This document shows positions 27,661 through 38,902 of a stretch of 64,000 bases of DNA, piece after piece. Positions within the stretch are counted from its first letter, which is position 1; each line of letters starts with the position of its first letter. This stretch comes from Chrysogorgia sp. JL179-B06 (lineage: Eukaryota > Cnidaria > Anthozoa > Scleralcyonacea > Chrysogorgiidae). A program made the translations under genes and the position numbers. Location of the stretch: contig JAYKKM010000440.1 in the NCBI GenBank assembly GCA_035772405.1, forward strand, positions 61,001-125,000, given 5' to 3'. The notes under the pieces are model-generated. The model had not been told where the DNA came from and ran no database searches. It saw nothing but the letters and a program-made list of their open reading frames with translations.

Positions 27661-28551
27661 CACAGCACAAGTGGTCAGGCATAATATTACACTGTGATCC
27701 GTGATGGACTCGAGTCGACTTTTCAAAATAGAGTTCGACCGCGGAACTGCAGTTTATTTCGCGTCATATATTTCGCAGTCATAAATTTCGCTCTATATAT
27801 GCGCTTGGTCACTTATTTCGCAGTGGTCACTTATTTCGCTTGACACCGGGGTTGACTGAAATTAAGATTGAATGCCTCCCTTAGTTTTATTGATGATCTT
27901 TGACCGGAAGATGATATAAGAGTTGTGGAATGTTTGTATTTGAAGGTATGCCCAAATAAGGTAGCGAACGTCGCGATTGGTCAGATGAGTTGAAGGTTTT
28001 GTTGCTATATATGCTTTAAATATATATCATAAGAAACTCATTAACTGTTATTAGCTCATTATTCTACCAAACTTGAATGCACAAACAATTCGCGACAACT
28101 TAAGAAAGCTTAGTACTGAGGGATTTATCGGCAGTCGGCTTGGCTTCAGTTGGCAAACCACAAAGGAAAATCCAGTCAGGTAACGTACGGGAAACTATTT
28201 GGGCTTTTATTAATTTATATATTTAAAGTTTACTTTAGACTTTAGAGTCTCTGTTGATCCAAAATGATCATCCGTGCATGGCATGGGCCACATGGCAAGA
28301 CATATATTTTAGGGACTTTAAGATCTGCGACGCGGCAAGTCAACGACGCGGCCTTCAAAACGTTAAAAAGCGACGAGAATTTAAGCGTTTAAAAGAATTA
28401 ACGCTAGCAAACCGGGCGTGTTGTTAGCGTGTTCTTAGAACACGCCGATATGTTTATAAGACACGTTGACGTGTTTTGAAAACCAGGCCTTGTGAAGTCA
28501 TGACACGTCAGTGTGTTGTTTTTACAAGATGCAGTTGGAAGAACACGTCTA

Positions 28552-28990
28552 AGGCCACTCGAAATTAGACTTTAGTTTCCCGTCCACCGCCCGCGTCTCC
28601 TAGAAGAAGCCGCGTGATTTGACCATTATTGACCTTGTGTTTCCATTATTTGCAATTTATAAAATCAACACTGAGATAATCTACCGATGAAGTGCAGCTC
28701 CGCTTTAGTGTCGTCCCTTCTTTCCGTGTGATTTTCATTATTATATTGCATGATACGAAGGACTGTACGATATCAACGAATGTGATCAAGAAATACAAAA
28801 GACTGGCGGCTTTTGTTATTGCAGATATAATTTCCAAAACAACGTTTAAACAGAAAGACGACTATGGCGTCCCAAGACGGAAGCAAACATTATTATATAC
28901 TTCGGGCATATATGCACACACATGAAATAATGGATAATGTCATTACCAGGAAGGGATGGACGGGAAACTAAAGTCTAATTTGGAGTGGCC
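28552..28990. mobile_element. MITE with TA target duplication
   Basis: The left end AGGCCACTCGAAATTAGACT, continuing TTAGTTTCCCGTCCA, is matched inverted at the right end (TGGACGGGAAACTAAAGTCT...GAGTGGCC). TA flanks at 28550-28551 and 28991-28992. The termini are offset by one base, so the exact edge is uncertain. It is 439 bp with no coding capacity. Confidence 0.65.
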
Positions 28991-29039
28991 TAGCTAAGTG
29001 GGATCTATAATGTGTTTAATTGTAACAACATGACAAATT

Positions 29040-29375
29040 CAAACAACACGCCACCAAAAAGCAAGAACACGTCCGAAAACCGCTACAACACGTTGAAAAT
29101 GTGTTGCAAGAGCAATAAAACACGTCAACGTGTTAAAAGAACACGTCAACATGTTATTGTAGAAGAACATGTCAACGTGAACAGCAGTTCTGTCAACGTG
29201 TTATTTAAAAGAACACATCAACGTGTTGTTGCCTATGATTGTTGCTGAAGAACACGCTAGCGTGTTAAAAGAACACGTCAACATGTTATTGTAGAAGAAC
29301 ATGTCAACGTTAACAGCAGTTCTGTCAACGTGTTATTTGGAAGAACACATCAACGTGTTGTTGCTTATGATTCTC
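29040..29375. repeat. AACACGTCAACGTGTT palindromic tandem array
   Basis: More than ten copies of AACACGTCAACRTGTT or close variants. A unit of about 130 bp including GTAGAAGAACATGTCAACG and ACAGCAGTTCTGTCAACGTG is duplicated (starting about 29137 and 29274). Each core word is a near-perfect palindrome. Confidence 0.8.
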
Positions 29376-29455
29376 GCTGGTGTTTTGCCGCGATGTCAAG
29401 CGATTTATAGCGTCGTACCATTCTCATAACTCGTCTGTATGGACCGCATATATAT

Positions 29456-29740
29456 TGTGGAAAATATGGCCTCGATTAATGTCTTGTTCACTGAGCGACA
29501 CCGAAAATTGTTTTAGGTTTTTTTATTACGCGCTTTCCTCCGAGCTTTCCTCGCTCGCGTCTCGCCCCTTTGTTATTACAAATTATCACAACAACAACCA
29601 CGCCTCAAAATGTTCTTGGCTCCGCCCCAAATCTATTTTTACTCAAACATTTGGCGTCCTAAATGTTTCTCACGCTGCAATATGTCACGAAGACCCGCCC
29701 TAACTAAAATGTCAAATGTATAATTAACATAATATCCACA
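29456..29740 (-). repeat. 3' LTR of the BEL/Pao element
   Basis: 285 bp, plus-strand edges TGTGGAAAATATGG and CATAATATCCACA. It matches the other LTR at 53189-53518 over most of its length, but lacks about 50 bp present there. Adjacent on the internal side, minus strand, is the purine run AATAGGGGGAGCG, a good polypurine tract. Confidence 0.92.
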
Positions 29741-29854
29741 CGCTCCCCCTATTAAAGTGCATGGCAACTTTAACATAATCCTATTCTTCTTCTTTTTCGT
29801 TCAATGTAATCCCAACAATTCTATTTTAGCCGTTTCCTTTGCACGTCTTGTAGG

Positions 29855-30758
29855 CAGGGATTATTTTAAGGAATTTTTATCACTGCACAAAGAGCTGAAA
29901 AAGGCATAACTTCAGTAGCACGTTAAGCAGCGATGGAGCACTGAGTATCTCGGTAATCAACTAGTCATGCTGTCATAGTATACATAAGCATCCCTTTCGC
30001 TCAGCATACATTCGCATTTTCAAAATAACAATGGTCAAACAGTAGCACACGGGCACAGAGCCACAAACGCATCGACCTGAGAGAAGCCTCGAGCATGTTA
30101 TGTGCAGGGGTTGGCTGGTTGGCACCGTTGGGTAGTCCGGCTAAATAGTGAGAACACTAGCGTTTTGTTTATTATGGCGGTAGGGCCTGCTATAGTAGCT
30201 ATACTCATGTACAGGTATCTTGAAAGTTGAAATGCCAGAAATGGTAGAAAATAGTTTTAGTTAGCTTCTGGGGCCGGTTGTACGAAAGCCGTTTAATTTA
30301 AACGGCGTTTAGCGCTATCCAGCCTATAAACGGATATATAACGGATTTCGTACAACACGATTTTTGTAGCGTTTAAATTTTATACGGTGCATAGAGAGTT
30401 AAACGGTGGATAGCGACTTAAACGGCTTTTGTACAACCGGCCCCCTGGTCTGTAAGGGCATAAGGCTGTTAGTTTACGGTACGCTTAACGTTATCAGAAG
30501 ATAGTGGACCATGATCTATTAACTTATCGTCTTATTTGTGTATTTGCTAATTTAAATTTTGATATTAAATAGTATATGTTGGAATGTAGAATGTACTGTG
30601 CCTTTGAACATAATTTCTGATGCAATCCTTTCACGAATAACACCCATTCTTAAATATTAAAGAAAAATGTATCACTGCACAAAATTGCGTTTATCACTGC
30701 ACAAATCTCATTTATCACTGCACAAATTGGTTATCACTGCACGTTAAAATAATCCCTG
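29855..30758. mobile_element. hAT-type non-autonomous element inside the BEL/Pao element
   Basis: 904 bp with ends CAGGGATTATTTTAA and TTAAAATAATCCCTG. The 8-bp duplication CTTGTAGG lies at 29847-29854 and 30759-30766. Subterminal TTATCACTGCACAAA words repeat near both ends. Ends of this kind and an 8-bp duplication are typical of hAT. No transposase was found. It contains a further MITE (30270-30444). Confidence 0.88.
30270..30444. mobile_element. Short MITE nested inside the hAT-type element
   Basis: 175 bp with ends GGGGCCGGTTGTACGAAAGC, continuing CGTTTAA, and its inverted copy with one mismatch. The interior carries more TTAAACGG/CCGTTTAA words. No target duplication was clear. Confidence 0.75.
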
Positions 30759-30912
30759 CTTGTAGGTCGTTGTCTACAGGTAGGTATGAACTCGAGTGCT
30801 ATTGGATTCAGTTCGACAGTTGTTTCGGTAACAGTCTGATCTCCCCCAATTTCTAAATCCGCGATGAGTTGCACAGGTCTCTCTACTAGGTATCCACTGC
30901 TGGTACTCTCTA

Positions 30913-32033
30913 CTAGGTATCCACACCGTCCTTTCCGACTATCTTCTGTTCAACGCGTCCGATCCTCCATTTCCTCTTATTCTTTAGCGTGTCTTTGATC
31001 AAAACAATCCGTCCAGTTTTAAGTTGAGTCACTTCGGCAGTTGAATTCTTCCTCTGCTTCTCGTCCAATGCGTGTATGTACTCGTTGATCCATCTTTTCC
31101 GTAGCTGCATTCGACATTTGTTCAAATACCGCAGTCGTCGTGTCACCTGGGCTTCTTCATCCGATGTTTCTACGTTCTCTTCCAAGAACGTCGCTGGTTC
31201 GCCTCTAAGCAGAATGTTAGGAGTCATTGCTCGTCCTTCGAACTCTTCTCCAATGTAAGTAAGTGGCCGATTGTTCATGAAACATTCTATGTCCAATATA
31301 ACTTCTTCGAGCTCAGGATAAGTGAGCATGGCTTTCCCAACGATTTTCGACAGTGCCGACTTCGTTACCCCGATTAACCGTTCAAAAAATCCCCCACACC
31401 ACGGGGCACGAGATAAATTGAATTTCCACTTAATAGATTGGGACGCCAGGTAGTTGTTGACTCCATCATCGCTCTGCAATTTCTCTAACCAACTTTTTGT
31501 AGCGACGAAAGTCTTCGCGTTGTCGCTTACAATCTGTTGTGGTGCAATAAACTCCTTTAGCGTTCTCTTGAATTCACAGGCGGCCGTCAGGTCTTTACAC
31601 AGCTTGAGGTGTACAGCTCTGGTCGTCGCGCATGTGAAAAGAGCAATATAAGCTTTGTTGGCGGTTGTTTTTTTTGGCTCTTAACTTCTTGCAACAGTTA
31701 CACTTGAATCGAATTTTCTTTACCAATTGCCTTAGCCGAGGTATCCAGAATCGCTCTCGAACCTTGCACATTGTAGATTGGACTCCTCCATGTAACGTTT
31801 CCTCATGGCATCGTTCTATGATTAATGTCGCAAGGAGATGGTTGCGGGGTATAAAGACAGGATGGTAATCTGGGGCTCGACCGCTGCATCTCCACAGTCC
31901 AAGCTTGTCCACCTTCAATTCCATGTGACTCTCCATTTCTTCGTCCCTTTGAACTACTTTCAACCACACATCCTCGGCTTTCTTCAATTCTTCTGTTGTC
32001 AGCGGCCCACTTTATTTCTCCTGGGGGCGACAA
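30913..32033 (-). pseudogene. BEL/Pao integrase region, frameshifted
   Basis: Two frames cover it. The upstream part (31595-31987) has the zinc-binding HEETLHGGVQSTMCKVRERF...CNCC domain. The downstream part (30913-31479) has the end of the catalytic core (WCGGFFERLIGVTKSAL, with the final catalytic E) and the C-terminal domain (RLRYLNKCRMQLRKRWINEY). The first two catalytic aspartates fall in or near the break. It is non-functional. Confidence 0.85.
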
Positions 32034-32403
32034 TTTTTTTCACGAATCTCAGAACAAATGCGGTTATTCGGAACAACCTCCAGCACTTATACTTGCCGAG
32101 AAGTGACTCTGTCCATTCCTTTCTCTCATTGTGGTGGTCTTGTTCGAAAATTAGTTTCTCTTCCTTTCGCCGTAATGTTTCAACTGACGCCTCTGTCGTC
32201 TCGGTGATCTCAGGTTGTTTTGGCCAGGCCAACTCGTCTCCCAGCCCTCTCGGACCCTTCAACCAAAAGTCTGCTAATTTGCTTGGTGGAACTCCTCTTG
32301 TTCCCAAATCGCTTGGATTCTGATCAGTTGGGACGTAATGCCATGTGAAATTTCCCGACTCTTGAATCAGCTTTACTCGATTCCTTACGTATTTGGACCA
32401 GGT

Positions 32404-32679
32404 TCATCTGTTGGCAAGCCAGCAAAGGGTTGTCATGCTGTCTGACCACATATGCTTCTGTTGAAGGTCGTACGAAAGTAGGGTTTTATTCACATGATTC
32501 ATCAACTTCGCGAGAGTGTGAGCGGCAACAAGTTCCAGGCGTGGCACTGAAACATTTTTAGGAGCAATGCGCGACTTCGAAGCAAGTAATTTCTGACTGG
32601 TAGCTCCGTCCTTATACGTGGCCAGTACATACACCGCTGCACATACACCCGACTTGCTTGCGTCAGCAAAACCATGCAA
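32404..32679 (-). pseudogene. BEL/Pao RNase H fragment
   Basis: 91 residues with HGFADASKSGVCAAVYV, KSRIAPKNVSVPRLELVAAH and MWSDSMTTLCWL, the typical BEL/Pao RNase H order (D, E, D). It is out of frame with the RT segment by a short gap at 32680. Confidence 0.85.
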
Positions 32680-32681
32680 TG

Positions 32682-34113
32682 CTATAGAAGTTTTTCCCCG
32701 CGTTTCACGGCACTACGAGGCACGGAGATGGTGTTGCACTTGCGTAGCTCTTTGATCCACAAATTCCATCGTCTTGAAATGTCATCAGGTGCTGGGTCAT
32801 CCCAGGCGATCTTTTGTAAACACATTTCGCTGAATAAGATTTTCCCAGTTATGGTGACTGGCGATGCCCATCCTAGTATGTCGTATACACCATTTATAGC
32901 TGATAACATCTTGCGTTTGGTCAAAGGCGATTCTATCTGAAGACAAGGCTTAAAGTCCACTCGTAGGACGTCGCTTTTCTTTTCCCAAGGTACTCCAAGG
33001 ATTTTGGATGTGCTGGCAGGAGCTGATTCTTTATGGACTATGCATACGTTATCTTGATCTTGGGAAGTCGCTTCTTCCTGATCTAGCTCCGACTCCAATG
33101 TTTGTACATTGCTATGCCATTTGTGGAGCTTGAAGCCTCCTTCTTCCATAATTGTTATAGCTTCTTCTTTAAACTTCTGGAGAGCTTCAGTTGAATATCT
33201 CCCACTTTGTATGTCGTCTTTTCTGTCGGTTAGATTGTTGTACCACACAGTTCTCTGAGCGTCACGATCTTCTTCACTGATTTGTATCTGTAGAAAAGCT
33301 TTCTTGATATCTCCGGTGACGCAGTAAAACTTCAATCAGTGGCTGCAAAGCAGGTCCTGTTTCGAGGCAGTCGTTCAAAGATGGTTGTTGAGGATTTTGC
33401 TTCGCGGAACATAATCGTAAACGATCCTGAGTTTAGTTGATTCAGCGTCTTCACGAACCACTGGTTGGTGTGGGATGTAGTGTATGACTTCTCCCGTAGG
33501 CTTGGGTGGAACAGGTTCAAGGATGCCTTGACGAATTTGTTCTTGCATGATCTCGTCATATACTCAAGTAGTTTGCCAATCTTTTCCAATCGTCGTGTTG
33601 TACTTTTCTGTCGGCCTGTTGCTAACTCTTTGTTCCTTGGTAAGTTGGGACAATCAGATTTCCATGGTAGTCGTGTTTCGTAAACTCCTTCTTCTGTTTG
33701 ATGCAAATGACTGGTAAAGTTCTCATGAAATTCACAGTTCGAGTCTGGGAGTCTGGCTGCTCGACTAAGCCCAGCACGTCCAGTGAACATAACCTTTCGA
33801 ATTCATCTTGACTGGAGTTTAGGAAAAAATCTTTCTCAGCGGAAAGCATTCTTCCATACAATACCCATCCAAGCATTGTAAATTCTGCACCTGGATCTTT
33901 ATCCGGGTTCTCACCAAGGACTTCATGGTTGTTCAGTGGACCGTATTCTCTGATAATCGGCGGCACCAAGTATAATATGCACAGGCAACTGCTGCTGGTT
34001 CCTTCGTCACTCAGCCTCAACTTCCTTAGTCGTCTGAACTTCTCTTTCAACTCTTTGATTCGGGGATTTGGCAAATAGGTCAGCACTCCCTTTTCTGCCT
34101 TTATGCATTCCAC
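32682..34113 (-). pseudogene. BEL/Pao reverse transcriptase, frameshifted and lacking the catalytic box
   Basis: Frames at 33622-34113, 33332-33790 and 32682-33335 together give a linker plus RT. VTGDIKKAFLQIQISEEDRD is RT motif A. After TVWYNNLTD the sequence jumps to STEALQKFKEEA...GGFKLHKWHSN, so the fingers-palm block with the YVDD motif is deleted. The element cannot be autonomous. Confidence 0.88.
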
Positions 34114-34471
34114 ATCTAGGTTGAATTGTCATCCACTGCCGTTGACTGGATATTTAGTCGGTAGATTTCTACACCTTTTGTCACAGTCCCGTACATTTGT
34201 TCGATGCACTTTTGTTCCTGACGAACATCACGAACTAAGTAACAATTTCGTTACTATGTCGGAACAAACATACGAGCTGCTTGCTCCGGTGTCGATCATA
34301 ATACGAACCTGTTGTCCGTTCACTTTTGCATTGACAGTGGCATGGATTGTCTTCGCACTGCTACTTGGGACGCTGAAATTCTTCTCATGTGATTGTTCAG
34401 GTATTGAAGACAGAACTTTCTCGCAGAGTGATGTGTGATGTTTTTGTCCACACTTTATGCAGTTTCTCGAG
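34114..34471 (-). pseudogene. BEL/Pao aspartic protease region, upstream part cut by element B
   Basis: It contains the zinc-knuckle remnant CIKCGQKHHTSLC and the retroviral-type protease motif RIMIDTGASSSYV. Its upstream continuation lies at 52337 onward, 17.9 kb away across element B, in a matching frame. Downstream it is out of frame with the RT segment. Confidence 0.85.
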
Positions 34472-34572
34472 AGTAGTATAGAAAGTGGGGCTACCAGCGC
34501 ATTTTTCAATTTTTCGTGCTTCGCAACTAAAATTGAAAAATTTGCGCTGTTACCACCACTTTCGAGACTACT
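34472..34572. repeat. Left terminal repeat of element B, folded-back palindrome
   Basis: The outer arm AGTAGTATAGAAAGTGGGG...CAGCGCATTTTTCAATTTT is answered by the inverted arm AAATTGAAAAATTTGCGCTG...CTTTCGAGACTACT. The loop is about 15 bp. This makes a hairpin of roughly 43-bp arms at the very end. Confidence 0.88.
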
Positions 34573-34632
34573 AAAACGAGACAAAATAAATTAGACTCGA
34601 AAACCATCACACGCGTTTCCCGAAATAGTTTT

Positions 34633-34869
34633 TCAAGTGTTAGTACGTAGAAGCTGCAACTCTCTGTCGTGACTGGTCATCCTTTTCCCGAGTACAGTGT
34701 GTTTAAACCTCTCGTCTAGTTCCTCACGTTCTAAGCTACTCTTAGCGAAGAGTTGTCGTTTGATCTCTCTAATCTGGTAGATAAATAACAACTCTTTGTT
34801 GAGTCTCGCTGTCTTTTCCTCCACTGACTCCCGACGTTCTACACTACTCTCCATGACTACAGTACTCAT
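34633..34869 (-). CDS. Small helical protein next to the left terminus
   Basis: 78 residues, highly charged (E, R, K, L-rich), probably one coiled coil: ERRESVEEKTARLNKELLFI, then EREELDERFKHTVLG. Its ATG follows CTAACTTA directly. No homologue was seen in element A. Not recognised. Confidence 0.5.
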   Translation of the reverse strand: MSTVVMESSVERRESVEEKTARLNKELLFIYQIREIKRQLFAKSSLEREELDERFKHTVLGKRMTSHDRELQLLRTNT

Positions 34870-34918
34870 TAAGTTAGTATATACTCATGTCTTTAGGTCG
34901 TTTTGTAAATTATTGTAA

Positions 34919-35467
34919 TTAGATAGCACTGTCTCCTTCATTCGGGGGTTCCCCCTCGGGGATTTCCCCTCTAGCCATGTGGCTAAGTATGTGTTTACTA
35001 GTTGTTAGTCCACCTGATAACAACCCTAAACAAGGGAGGTAGGGTGATACGTATGATATAAACTTCTCCACATCTCTTTTTAGTAGCTGGTCAGTGTTCA
35101 ACTCGTTCTCGAGCTTCTCAGGTGACTCTATAGCGTCGAATCCTCCTAGCGCGTGGGCGAACTTGCTTATTAAAAAATCGCAGAGGAACACGTTCGCTTT
35201 CTCAATTCTTTTTACCTCCCATTTTTCGTAGATTTTATTTATAACCTTAGCTGAGGCCTTTTTAAGGTAAGAGATGGATTGATCTATCTCGCCGTCCTCT
35301 GAGAGTCTTCGTAGTTCGTTTCGTTTCTTATCTACGTCAGTTTGCGGAGTGTCGTCAACTTGTGGTGTATCGATTTGTGGTTCATCGATCACTTCCTGTT
35401 CTGCTTCTTGAATATCTTCAATGAGTTCGTCAATTGTCTCAAGATTTTTTGTCTTGCGTTTTGGCAT
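34919..35467 (-). CDS. Small membrane protein (intact homologue of 23013-23539)
   Basis: 182 residues. The acidic N-terminus (TIDELIEDIQEAEQE) is followed by YLKKASAKVINKIYEKWEVK, then FLCDFLISKFAHALGG, and a hydrophobic segment (YVSPYLPCLGLLSGGLTTS) near the C-terminus. The ATG is preceded by CGTATAATATAGGAC. Function is unknown. In both elements it is the outermost gene beyond the ATPase. Confidence 0.7.
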   Translation of the reverse strand: MPKRKTKNLETIDELIEDIQEAEQEVIDEPQIDTPQVDDTPQTDVDKKRNELRRLSEDGEIDQSISYLKKASAKVINKIYEKWEVKRIEKANVFLCDFLISKFAHALGGFDAIESPEKLENELNTDQLLKRDVEKFISYVSPYLPCLGLLSGGLTTSKHILSHMARGEIPEGEPPNEGDSAI

Positions 35468-35493
35468 GTCCTATATTATACGATATGTTTTGT

Positions 35494-35661
35494 TTTTGTG
35501 GAATAACTATTTCGTATGAGTATGGATGCCTTATAAGTATCTCCAATCTCACGTGTTTGTTGTCTCTCAACTGTTTTGTTTTCGCGGAATAACTAATTCA
35601 TACGAGTATGGATGCCTTATAAGTATCTCCAATCTTGCGTATTCATTGTCTCTCAACTGTT
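35494..35661. repeat. Direct duplication of the ATPase 3' end
   Basis: A block of about 84 bp containing GTATGGATGCCTTATAAGTA and TGTCTCTCAACTGTTTT occurs twice in tandem. The inner copy (about 35579-35661) encodes the C-terminus of the ATPase. The outer copy is downstream of its stop codon. Confidence 0.8.
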
Positions 35662-36178
35662 TTATTATTTTCTCAATTTCCGCTTTATCGACTCCGTTAA
35701 GATAATCGTCTGCAATAGTTTTCATATCGCTTCTATTAGGGTTGTAGAATGTCACTAACTTTGAGATGTTCTCACGATATGGTTTACTAATTGAGGTTAG
35801 TTGTTGTGTTATGACTATTATGGATAGGTTGTAGTGTCTAGCGCTAAAGGCTAGTTTAACTAGTTCGCTTGTTCTGTTTTTAACGTCCTGCCCACTAGCG
35901 CAATCGTCTAATACTATCAATGAGTTAGTGCCTTTATAAATATCAGTCACATATTTAAGAAATACGTCGACCTTATTTTGCTCACACTGAATAGCGATAA
36001 AGTTTGGGTCTCTCAAGTATTTCCACTCTGTGTACGTTTTGTTCCATTCAAATGTTGGACATATAAGAACGATATAATCGAAGTGATTCGTGTGTTCTTT
36101 CTCTATCATATCCAATAGGTAGTGTGTTTTACCACAGGCTGTCATACCAACAATTAGCATGTTAAAAGGCGTTTTCAT
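35567..36178 (-). CDS. Genome-packaging ATPase (A32/FtsK-HerA type)
   Basis: 203 residues, intact. Walker A is VGMTACGKT, Walker B is SLIVLDDC, and the Q motif is IIVITQQLTSISKPYREN. It is nearly collinear with the element A enzyme (22410-23009). The start is preceded by ACATATAGTATTCTAT. Its last 28 or so codons are duplicated downstream. Confidence 0.92.
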   Translation of the reverse strand: MKTPFNMLIVGMTACGKTHYLLDMIEKEHTNHFDYIVLICPTFEWNKTYTEWKYLRDPNFIAIQCEQNKVDVFLKYVTDIYKGTNSLIVLDDCASGQDVKNRTSELVKLAFSARHYNLSIIVITQQLTSISKPYRENISKLVTFYNPNRSDMKTIADDYLNGVDKAEIEKIIKQLRDNEYARLEILIRHPYSYELVIPRKQNS

Positions 36179-36195
36179 ATAGAATACTATATGTT

Positions 36196-37434
36196 TTAGT
36201 ATTGGATTGATTGTAGATCGTTGTTGATAAGGTTTACTAGTCCGTCGGAGAGTACGAATATTCTACACATAACGTTCGCTGTTGTGACTTCTTTATTGAT
36301 TTCCATCAATATTCCTGACTGAGTGTTCACGATCTTTTTTCCAGTGGCGACTTTCGCGTTGTCTTCGATAGACCTTAGGTCAACAACCAAAGCGAAACCG
36401 TCTTTGTAAAACTTTTGGATAGTCATATGCTGGTCGGAGTCTAGTTTTTGTCCGAATAGTCTTTTCGCTTCTCCCCAGAGTCTTGATTTAGGTATTCCTT
36501 GACTGTAGACCATGTTAGGCACACCTTCTATGGTGAGTTTGACTGACTCTATGTTTGGATAGACGAACTCTTCACTATCAGTTCTTGTTTTGTTTGTGAA
36601 GAGTAAAACGACAGATTTCATCGATTTTCTTGGCAGATTAATATTCTCATTCACTAGTGTGATTCCTTTATCCCACTCCACAGTCTTCATTAGTGTGATG
36701 TGTTCATACGACAGAGATCTACCTAATGCGTATAGAGATGATACTTCATCAGCAATCTCTTGACTCTCGATAGTTTCGTACTCCAACTCAAGGTTCTCTA
36801 ACGTATAGCCAGCCACAGCTTATCCAGATTGAGCCACCATAATATCAGACGCTTTGGGGAGTGTGATTATGTACCTGAAATTGTTGTTCATGTTGTATGG
36901 TGCGTGTAGACCGTGATCTTCTAGAATCTTGTCGATTTGAACCTTTTGTTTGGTATCGTTGATAGAGAACATCAGACCATCACTAACTTTTTGTGTGTCT
37001 CCACTGGCTGCGCCACTATCGTCCTTCGAGATTAACTTTCGAAGGTTCTCGTTTGCTATACCATATTCGACCATCTGGTCTCGCTCACTGTTAGATTTCC
37101 AGAGGTCTTTGTACGTACCGATGACGCTTTCACCACTATTGTCGTACACAGTCTCACCTGCTAGTTTTACCACCAGTCTATCAAGTAGTAGTCTCGAAAG
37201 GTTGTTAAGAAACCATGATTTCACGTTCGAGCTTTTAAAGTCGAATAGAAGATGGAGACTGGAGGGTACCAAACAAGTGTTACCTTTCGTTTTCGGGATA
37301 TCGATGTATAACTCCTCCCCTGGATTGGCTTTGTTGGGGTTTAGCGTTACAACATGACGGGTTCTTATGCCTTTGATAGAAGATATTTCACGACGTCTAT
37401 ATCCAGGAAGCAACTCTTTTTCATTAGTATTCAT
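36196..37434 (-). pseudogene. Major capsid protein with one in-frame stop
   Basis: Full-length double-jelly-roll MCP: SWFLNNLSRLLLDRLVVKLA with GETVYDN, then ENLELEYETI and NINLPRKSMKSVVLLF. A TAA at 36817-36819 interrupts it after MVAQSG; the rest stays in frame. Otherwise it is collinear with the element A MCP. The ATG at 37434 is preceded by GTTATAATATATAGT. Confidence 0.88.
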
Positions 37435-37456
37435 ACTATATATTATAACACATGTT

Positions 37457-38902
37457 TTATTTCCTCTGTTTGTACTGATCGTAGACGAACCAAGCTAGTG
37501 CTATCGCTAGGATCCACAAATTAGACGCTAACCAAGATATACCTGCAGCTCCCTACTTTAGCACAGTCGCCACCATGTTTAGCAGTCCAGACAGTAGAGG
37601 GCCAGCTTTTGCGGCTAGATTAGCTATAGATTTTCCTAGTTTTCCAAGTGTTTGACCACCTTTGAAGATAACACTTCTAGCAGATATTATAATTGTGGTG
37701 ATAAAAGAGGCTATGGTTATTCCTAAAGCTGAGGCACCTAACCAATTTTCTCTAAACACTCCTTTAGTTTTTGTAACCGAGTGATGTCCTCTTCTTGTTG
37801 TTCTCTAACCTCCTCAAGTTCCAATTGATCTAAGGTTCTGTCCCTAGCTATCTTGAGACCTGTCAATCGTTCATTCAACTCGAACTCCTCTGTGGAGTCG
37901 GCTTCCCATCTGTTGATAAGGTCTATAGTCTTATTAATAGCTTCCTGAAAATAGTCGGCTTGCGCTCTTAGAAATTGTGGTCTAGTGTCTGGATCGATTG
38001 TGTTGTTTGGGTTTAGGACGCCTCGTAGCTCGCGATTCTCTTCTTCCGTTAACCCAAATACGTTATCGTAGTTCACTTCTGTTTCAATTACTGGGAAGTC
38101 ATTTGAAACTGTGGTGTCTTCTGTTCTATCGCCAGTTGCTGAGGTGTCTCCTGCATGTTCTAGCGTCAGTTGTTGTTGTGTCGAGGATTTGACCGACTAG
38201 CTCTTTAAACTGCTCAATCGCGCTCTTACTTTTAATGTCTTTACTGTAGATTAAACCATTTTCCCCAGGTTTTAGAATTATTTTAGGTCTCAAATATTCA
38301 CCATCTTTGTTTATCGGTTTGAAAAGAATAGAACCTGAGGTTGTCACGTATGACCTATTGACTATATTCCTTGACACATCATCATTACTGAGTCTTTTAT
38401 TATACAATCTATGTATTTTTCTATCTATTAGATTGGTTCTTTTTATACCATTTATTACTAACTTTTTATTGTCTTCTTTTAGTTCTTTCAGTCTTCTTTC
38501 TATTTCGTTTGTCTCTTCAAAAGCTAAATTGAAGCTCTCATCGTGGACGTCACCATATGTCACCGGTTCAGCAAACACTATTGCTGAGGCCTCAGCGGTG
38601 ACACCACTACCCTTACTGGTGATTGTCACCGTTTTTCCGTCATCATTGTCTGTGAACGATGTCTCGTTCTCCTTAGGTCGTTGTCTCCTATTTATCTCTT
38701 TTTTTATCTCAGTTATCCTGACATTAGCTTTGTCGTATTCGATGCGGAATTTAATAGGCATACTCTTATTAGAGTACTTGTCGCCAATATCAGTATAATA
38801 CTCAATAGTGTAAGAGAGTTCATCGTTTAGTTGTTCTTCATCATATGATTTAAACTTGTCACGATCTTGCATTTCGATTTCATCAAATCCTCCTTCAGCC
38901 AT
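37457..38902 (-). pseudogene. Coiled-coil membrane protein, broken homologue of 19715-21133
   Basis: It begins MAEGGFDEIEMQD and ends ALAWFVYDQY, matching the intact protein of A. The frame changes around 38080-38130 and around 37745. A stop codon lies at about 37553. The N-terminal 258 residues are open. It overlaps the end of the integrase reading frame by 8 bp because of a deletion there. Confidence 0.82.

Larger units (their letters stand above)
27661..29455. other. Host intergenic DNA with one MITE and palindromic repeats
   Basis: No gene was supported. The TATTTCGCAGT-type words near 27760-27840 repeat three times. The MITE at 28552-28990 and the AACACGT array at 29040-29370 are listed separately. 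Copies of the AACACGTC word already start at about 28430. Confidence 0.6.

Noticed and set aside
27026..27726. Long Cys/Val/Leu-rich ORFs and Gln/His/Thr-rich ORFs in both strands
   Set aside because: They are read-through of the 19-20 bp minisatellite; every frame is open because the unit lacks stops.
31999..32323. Additional genes in the BEL/Pao pol region on the plus strand
   Set aside because: They are antisense shadows of the retrotransposon pol fragments.
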